From contig DUKU01000065.1 in NCBI GenBank assembly GCA_013329135.1, positions 1-7,537 on the forward strand: a stretch of DNA of 7,537 nt, read 5' to 3'. How positions within the stretch are numbered: the first letter of the stretch is position 1; every line of letters begins with the position of its first letter. Made by a program: the position numbers and the translations under genes. Source of the DNA: Thermoplasmata archaeon (lineage in GTDB: Archaea > Thermoplasmatota > Thermoplasmata > UBA10834). The notes under the pieces were generated by a model, which saw only the letters and a program-made list of their open reading frames with translations, made no database searches and was not told where the DNA came from. Of the stretch, positions 4,921 to 7,537 are shown piece by piece.

Positions 4921-6372
4921 TCACCCGCCAGCGCTCAGGAGGTATCTCCTCAGGACGATCGGTATCTTGTCTATGACGTCCGTCGCGAGCAGCCCGTAGC
5001 TCCTCTCCTCGAATGCGAGGTCCCCCGCGAGTCCGGCAGTGAAGACACCCATCCTGGCCGCAGCATATGGCGTCGCCTTCTGGGCTACGAACCCGGATAT
5101 GATGCCCGTGAGCACATCACCTGTGCCCCCGACGGTCATCGCGTCGTTCCCCGTCCCGTTGAGCTTGACATATCTCCCGTCGCTGACGATATCCACAGGC
5201 CCCTTGAGCACGATGGTCGCCTTCAGCTTCGCCGCCGCCTCGAGGACCATCTCGGCGCGCCTGTCCAGGTCGTCCCCGGGCACGGTCTTCCCCGTGAGCC
5301 TCTTGAACTCACCTGCGTGCGGCGTGATCACGGCAGTCCGGCCCTTGAGTACGTTTGGTCTCGCCCCGCACGCGCCTATCGCGTCGGCGTCTATCACCAT
5401 CGGTTTCCTGCACTTCGAGACGAACTTCTGCACCGCCAGGGCCGTCTGTCTAGCATCCCCGAGGCCAGGTCCTATCGCCACGGCGTCGAAATCCTTCGAC
5501 ATGGTCAGCAGGCCGTCGACATGCTCGGGCCCGAGCACGCTGCCAGAGAGCGCCTTGACGATGAGGTTCGGCGAGTAGATCGCCACCGGGGTAGCTGCCG
5601 GCTCGGGCGTCGCGACGAAGACCAGGTCTATGCCTGAGCGCATGGCCGCCATGCCTGTGAACGCGGGGGCGCCGCTGTACGGCCCACCGCCTATGACCAG
5701 GACCCTGCCCGAGTCGCCCTTATGTGCGTCCTTCCTCCTCGAGGGGAGGAGGCTGAAGTCCCCGGGGCCGCAGAATGTCTCCGCCTCTCGGGGTATGCCG
5801 ATGTCTGCCACGACCACCTTCCCGGAGTTCTTCTTGGACATGCCTGTCTTGGGTGCGTGGAACGTGACTGTGGCGTCTGGCCGGACCGCGAGGTCCGAGG
5901 GCCATCCTGAGGGCACGTCGACCGACACCTTCGGCTTCTTGACTCTGTTCAGGGCCTTGATGATCCCCGCGTAGGGTTCCCTGGGCCTGCCTTTCAGGCC
6001 CACGCCCAGCATCGCGTCGATGAACAGGTCGTACTGACGGATGTCCATGTACTTGGCCGGCCTCGCGACGCCCCTGACCAGGTAGAGGTTCGCCCTGGCG
6101 AGATCCGTGCCTATCTCGTCCTCGGACTCCACGAGGCACACATCGGGCCTCATGCCCCTCATCAGGTGCCTCGCAGCGACGAAACCGTCGCCTCCGTTGT
6201 TCCCCTTGCCGCAGAGGACGGCTATGCGGGAACCTGGAGGGTAGTTCTCGATGACGTATTTCGCGACCGCCTCCCCCGCCCTCTCCATGAGTGTGATGGT
6301 CCTCACGCCGTTGTACGCGGCGTTGATGTCCAGCACCTTCACTTCCTCCGGGGGTATAGCGGTTCTAGCCAC
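4921..6372 (-). CDS. nnr: Bifunctional NAD(P)H-hydrate epimerase / ADP-dependent dehydratase
   Basis: This enzyme repairs NADHX and NADPHX, the inactive hydrates of NADH and NADPH. The N-terminal YjeF domain (about 1-210) epimerises the R and S hydrates; the C-terminal ribokinase-like domain (about 215-480) dehydrates the S form at the expense of ADP. Epimerase motifs are LMERAG (28-33), GKGNNGGDGF (55-64), DAMLGVGLKG (119-128) and VDVPSGW (151-157). Dehydratase motifs are HKGDSGRVLVIGGG (217-230), GPGLG (301-305), ITPHAGEFKRLTG (349-361), LKGP (389-392), NGTGND (405-410) and GGTGDVLTG (415-423), with Asp419 as the expected catalytic base. At 483 residues it is a normal length for the fused enzyme. 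The GTG at 6372 is favoured because a TATA-like box at 6395-6402 predicts transcription starting almost exactly there, implying a leaderless mRNA. It heads a probable three-gene minus-strand operon. Confidence 0.97.
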   Translation of the reverse strand: MARTAIPPEEVKVLDINAAYNGVRTITLMERAGEAVAKYVIENYPPGSRIAVLCGKGNNGGDGFVAARHLMRGMRPDVCLVESEDEIGTDLARANLYLVRGVARPAKYMDIRQYDLFIDAMLGVGLKGRPREPYAGIIKALNRVKKPKVSVDVPSGWPSDLAVRPDATVTFHAPKTGMSKKNSGKVVVADIGIPREAETFCGPGDFSLLPSRRKDAHKGDSGRVLVIGGGPYSGAPAFTGMAAMRSGIDLVFVATPEPAATPVAIYSPNLIVKALSGSVLGPEHVDGLLTMSKDFDAVAIGPGLGDARQTALAVQKFVSKCRKPMVIDADAIGACGARPNVLKGRTAVITPHAGEFKRLTGKTVPGDDLDRRAEMVLEAAAKLKATIVLKGPVDIVSDGRYVKLNGTGNDAMTVGGTGDVLTGIISGFVAQKATPYAAARMGVFTAGLAGDLAFEERSYGLLATDVIDKIPIVLRRYLLSAGG

Positions 6373-6394
6373 GCTCGGGTCATGGGTCCGAAAC

Positions 6395-6402
6395 GTATTA
6401 AA
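6395..6402 (-). promoter_or_regulatory. TATA-like box for nnr
   Basis: The minus strand reads TTTAATAC. Its centre is about 26 nt from the GTG at 6372, so the transcript would begin at or within a few bases of the start codon. I see no Shine-Dalgarno sequence before that GTG, which fits a leaderless message. Confidence 0.55.
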
Positions 6403-6431
6403 CCTGACGAGGCGACGGCTGAGCGATGCAC

Positions 6432-6451
6432 CGCCTGGCTGGCGTCAGGCG
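6432..6451. repeat. 6-bp inverted repeat between the nnr and DUF211 promoters
   Basis: CGCCTG (6432-6437) and CAGGCG (6446-6451) flank an 8-nt spacer. The repeat lies between the two divergent TATA-like boxes (6395-6402 and 6470-6477). That position would suit a regulator acting on both genes, but a repeat this short can occur by chance in GC-rich DNA. Confidence 0.3.
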
Positions 6452-6469
6452 TCCCTCCTGCTCAAAAGG

Positions 6470-6477
6470 AATAAATA
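6470..6477 (+). promoter_or_regulatory. TATA-like box for the DUF211 gene
   Basis: AATAAATA lies about 46 nt before the GTG at 6519. A start near 6500 would give a leader of about 19 nt containing AGGGA (6506-6510), 8 nt before the start codon. Confidence 0.55.
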
Positions 6478-6518
6478 CGCAGAACCCTTAGCACCGGCCA
6501 TCGGCAGGGATTGCTCAA

Positions 6519-6809
6519 GTGGGCGAAATAAAGCGATTGGTTCTAGACGTGCTCAAGCCACAACACCCCACGATCATCGAGCTCTCGAGGCGCATCGCGG
6601 TCCTCAGCGGCGTATCCGGGGTCAATTGCACCCTTGAAGAGGTCGACAGGGAGACGGAAAGCGTCAAGATAACTGTCGTCGGCAACGCGATAGACTACGA
6701 GAGCATCGAGGAGACGATCTCCGACTGCGGAGCCGTAATACACTCCGTGGACAGCGTGTCCGCGGGTAAGATGCTGGTCGACGAGGTAGAGACCCCGCAG
6801 GACCGATGA
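6519..6809 (+). CDS. DUF211 family protein
   Basis: The 96-residue protein matches the archaeal DUF211 family, whose members adopt a small ferredoxin-like alpha/beta fold and form oligomers. The cellular role is not established. Family hallmarks visible here are RLVLDVLKP (6-14), IIELSRRI (19-26), GVSGVNCTLEEVDRETESVKITVVGNAIDYESI (about 31-63) and GAVIHSVDSVSAGK (71-84). It is acidic and has no membrane segment. The GTG at 6519 is the only sensible start: an in-frame TAG lies at 6489-6491, and AGGGA precedes the GTG at suitable spacing. It is divergent from nnr (146-nt gap) and convergent with SRP19, with 6 nt between the two stops. Confidence 0.95.
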   Translation: MGEIKRLVLDVLKPQHPTIIELSRRIAVLSGVSGVNCTLEEVDRETESVKITVVGNAIDYESIEETISDCGAVIHSVDSVSAGKMLVDEVETPQDR

Positions 6810-6815
6810 GCCTCA

Positions 6816-7112
6816 TCATTCCGGTCTCGGGACGGTCTTGAGCTTTGCGGCGACCTTGGTGACGAGGTCCTTCTTCGTCAGCTTGGGCTCGACGAGCACC
6901 CTGCCCTCGTGCCTGTGCCAGAACCTGGGATATGACTTGTCGAGCTCTAGGATGCAGTCCAGGTCGAGAGACTTGACCGCGTCGAAAAGCATGTTCGCGC
7001 TCGGTCCCTCGACGGCGTCCCTTCTCGGCACCCTCCTCCCAGCCTCCCTTGAGACCCTGAGGTCGAAGTACGACGGCCAGAGCACTAGCGCCTTTTCCGG
7101 GTCGACGGTCAT
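6816..7112 (-). CDS. srp19: Signal recognition particle protein SRP19
   Basis: This is the RNA-binding SRP subunit that clamps helices 6 and 8 of 7S RNA so that SRP54 can join. The assembled particle targets nascent membrane and secreted proteins. The 98 residues carry the family pattern: LWPSYFD (11-17), SREAGRRVPR (21-30) with its basic RNA-contacting residues, a helical middle (AVEGPSANMLFDAVKSL, 33-49), and YPRFWHRHEGRVLVEP (61-76), followed by a lysine-rich tail. The length is normal for archaeal SRP19. The ATG at 7112 is preceded by GGAG at 4-nt spacing. The gene is divergent from the TldD/PmbA-family gene. The SRP RNA gene itself is not evident in the window. Confidence 0.97.
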   Translation of the reverse strand: MTVDPEKALVLWPSYFDLRVSREAGRRVPRRDAVEGPSANMLFDAVKSLDLDCILELDKSYPRFWHRHEGRVLVEPKLTKKDLVTKVAAKLKTVPRPE

Positions 7113-7145
7113 GGAACTCCGTCGGAACCAATGCCCCGCCGCTAT

Positions 7146-7153
7146 CTAATATT
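7146..7153 (-). promoter_or_regulatory. TATA-like box for srp19
   Basis: The minus strand reads AATATTAG. A start about 26 nt downstream would leave a leader of roughly 10-13 nt before the ATG at 7112, just long enough to include the GGAG ribosome site. Confidence 0.5.
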
Positions 7154-7183
7154 GTCGGTCCAGGTTGGACGCCCAGGCGACAG

Positions 7184-7190
7184 TTAATTA
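7184..7190 (+). promoter_or_regulatory. TATA-like box for the TldD/PmbA-family gene
   Basis: TTAATTA is flanked by the short inverted repeat CAGT (7181-7184) and ACTG (7190-7193). A start near 7212-7215 would give a leader of about 13 nt, with GGGGA (7215-7219) 7 nt before the ATG at 7227. Confidence 0.5.
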
Positions 7191-7226
7191 CTGGAGCGGC
7201 GCATTACCTCGGCTGGGGACGAGGAC

Positions 7227-7537
7227 ATGATTGATGAGGACCTAGTAGAGTCAGTGCTCGATGCTGCGATGTCCCAGGGCAGACCACTCCTGGCCGAGGT
7301 AAGGGCCGAGGCCACGGAGAGCAGGAACGTCGCTGTCAAGTCGGGCGTCGCCAGCAGCATCGTGTCTAGCATGGACGCAGGCATGAACGTGAGGATAGTG
7401 CTGCCGACCGGCATCGGATTCGCTAGCTCGAACGGCATGTCCAAGGCTGTGGGCGTGGAACTCTCCAAGAGGGCGTACATGCTCGCCAAGAACGTGAGAC
7501 TGAAACACCCGGCCGAGATGTCGCAGGAGCAGCCTGT
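7227..7537 (+). CDS. TldD/PmbA family metalloprotease-like protein, N-terminal part (cut by right edge)
   Basis: This gives 103 codons and a partial one, read from the ATG at 7227. The segment AEVRAEATESRNVAVKSGVASSIVSSMDAGMNVRIVLPTGIGFASSN (about 23-68) fits the N-terminal domain of TldD/PmbA proteins. There, a strand with self/nucleotide-like residues leads to a G-x-R-V/I motif and then GFAS-S/T-N, followed by a helix (VGVELSKRAYMLAKNV). In bacteria TldD and TldE/PmbA form a heterodimeric zinc protease that trims peptides such as microcin B17 precursors. Archaeal members are widespread and their substrates are mostly unknown. The zinc motif HExxxH of TldD would lie beyond the window, so I cannot tell a TldD from a PmbA/TldE subunit. 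It is divergent from srp19 across 114 nt, with a Shine-Dalgarno-like GGGGA upstream. Confidence 0.85.
   Translation, partial: MIDEDLVESVLDAAMSQGRPLLAEVRAEATESRNVAVKSGVASSIVSSMDAGMNVRIVLPTGIGFASSNGMSKAVGVELSKRAYMLAKNVRLKHPAEMSQEQP

Noticed and set aside
4231..5637. 468-codon plus-strand frame opposite the phosphoesterase and nnr
   Set aside because: It is antisense to two genes with complete catalytic motifs and has no coherent domain of its own.

Overview
The window looks like chromosomal core genome of a GC-rich archaeon. The archaeal markers are SRP19, a DUF211 protein, an archaeal SbcD/Mre11-related phosphoesterase (COG1407 type), two FtsZ paralogues, and TATA-like boxes placed about 25-28 nt upstream of likely transcription starts. 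A protein built from many zinc ribbons behind a short hydrophobic N-terminus suggests the Thermoplasmatota (Methanomassiliicoccales or uncultured relatives). That placement is an inference and would need a marker tree.

Left part (1-1753): two ftsZ genes lie head to head. The left one is on the minus strand and is cut by the window edge, so only its first 71 codons are present. The right one is complete at 398 codons. The 341-nt gap between them (216-556) has an AT-rich promoter element at each end. Its centre is a GC-rich, hairpin-rich stretch of about 220 nt (281-502) with no convincing ORF, and this is the main unexplained element. A perfect 10-bp hairpin (1784-1806) sits between the converging ends of the complete ftsZ and the next gene.

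Middle part (1808-3430): a minus-strand protein combines a short hydrophobic N-terminus, a basic linker, a C4HC3 RING/PHD-like finger, a SHOCT-like helical hairpin and six zinc-ribbon units. It is divergent from a DUF2148 protein carrying an iron-sulfur-type cysteine motif. The two share one TATA-like element in a 63-nt gap.

Right-centre part (3434-6372): a minus-strand cluster runs from nnr (bifunctional NAD(P)H-hydrate epimerase/dehydratase) to a YfcE/MJ0936-type metallophosphoesterase (7-nt gap) and then a COG1407-type phosphoesterase (40-nt gap). The theme is metabolite repair and phosphoester hydrolysis.

Right part (6519-7537): DUF211 (plus) converges on SRP19 (minus) with only 6 nt between them. 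SRP19 is divergent from a TldD/PmbA-family gene that runs off the right edge.

I see no tRNA, rRNA, CRISPR array, insertion sequence or sign of recent transfer. The gene content is ordinary. The less ordinary points are the paired ftsZ locus with its structured spacer, the mosaic look of the complete FtsZ, the C4HC3 finger protein, and several probable leaderless or near-leaderless starts.
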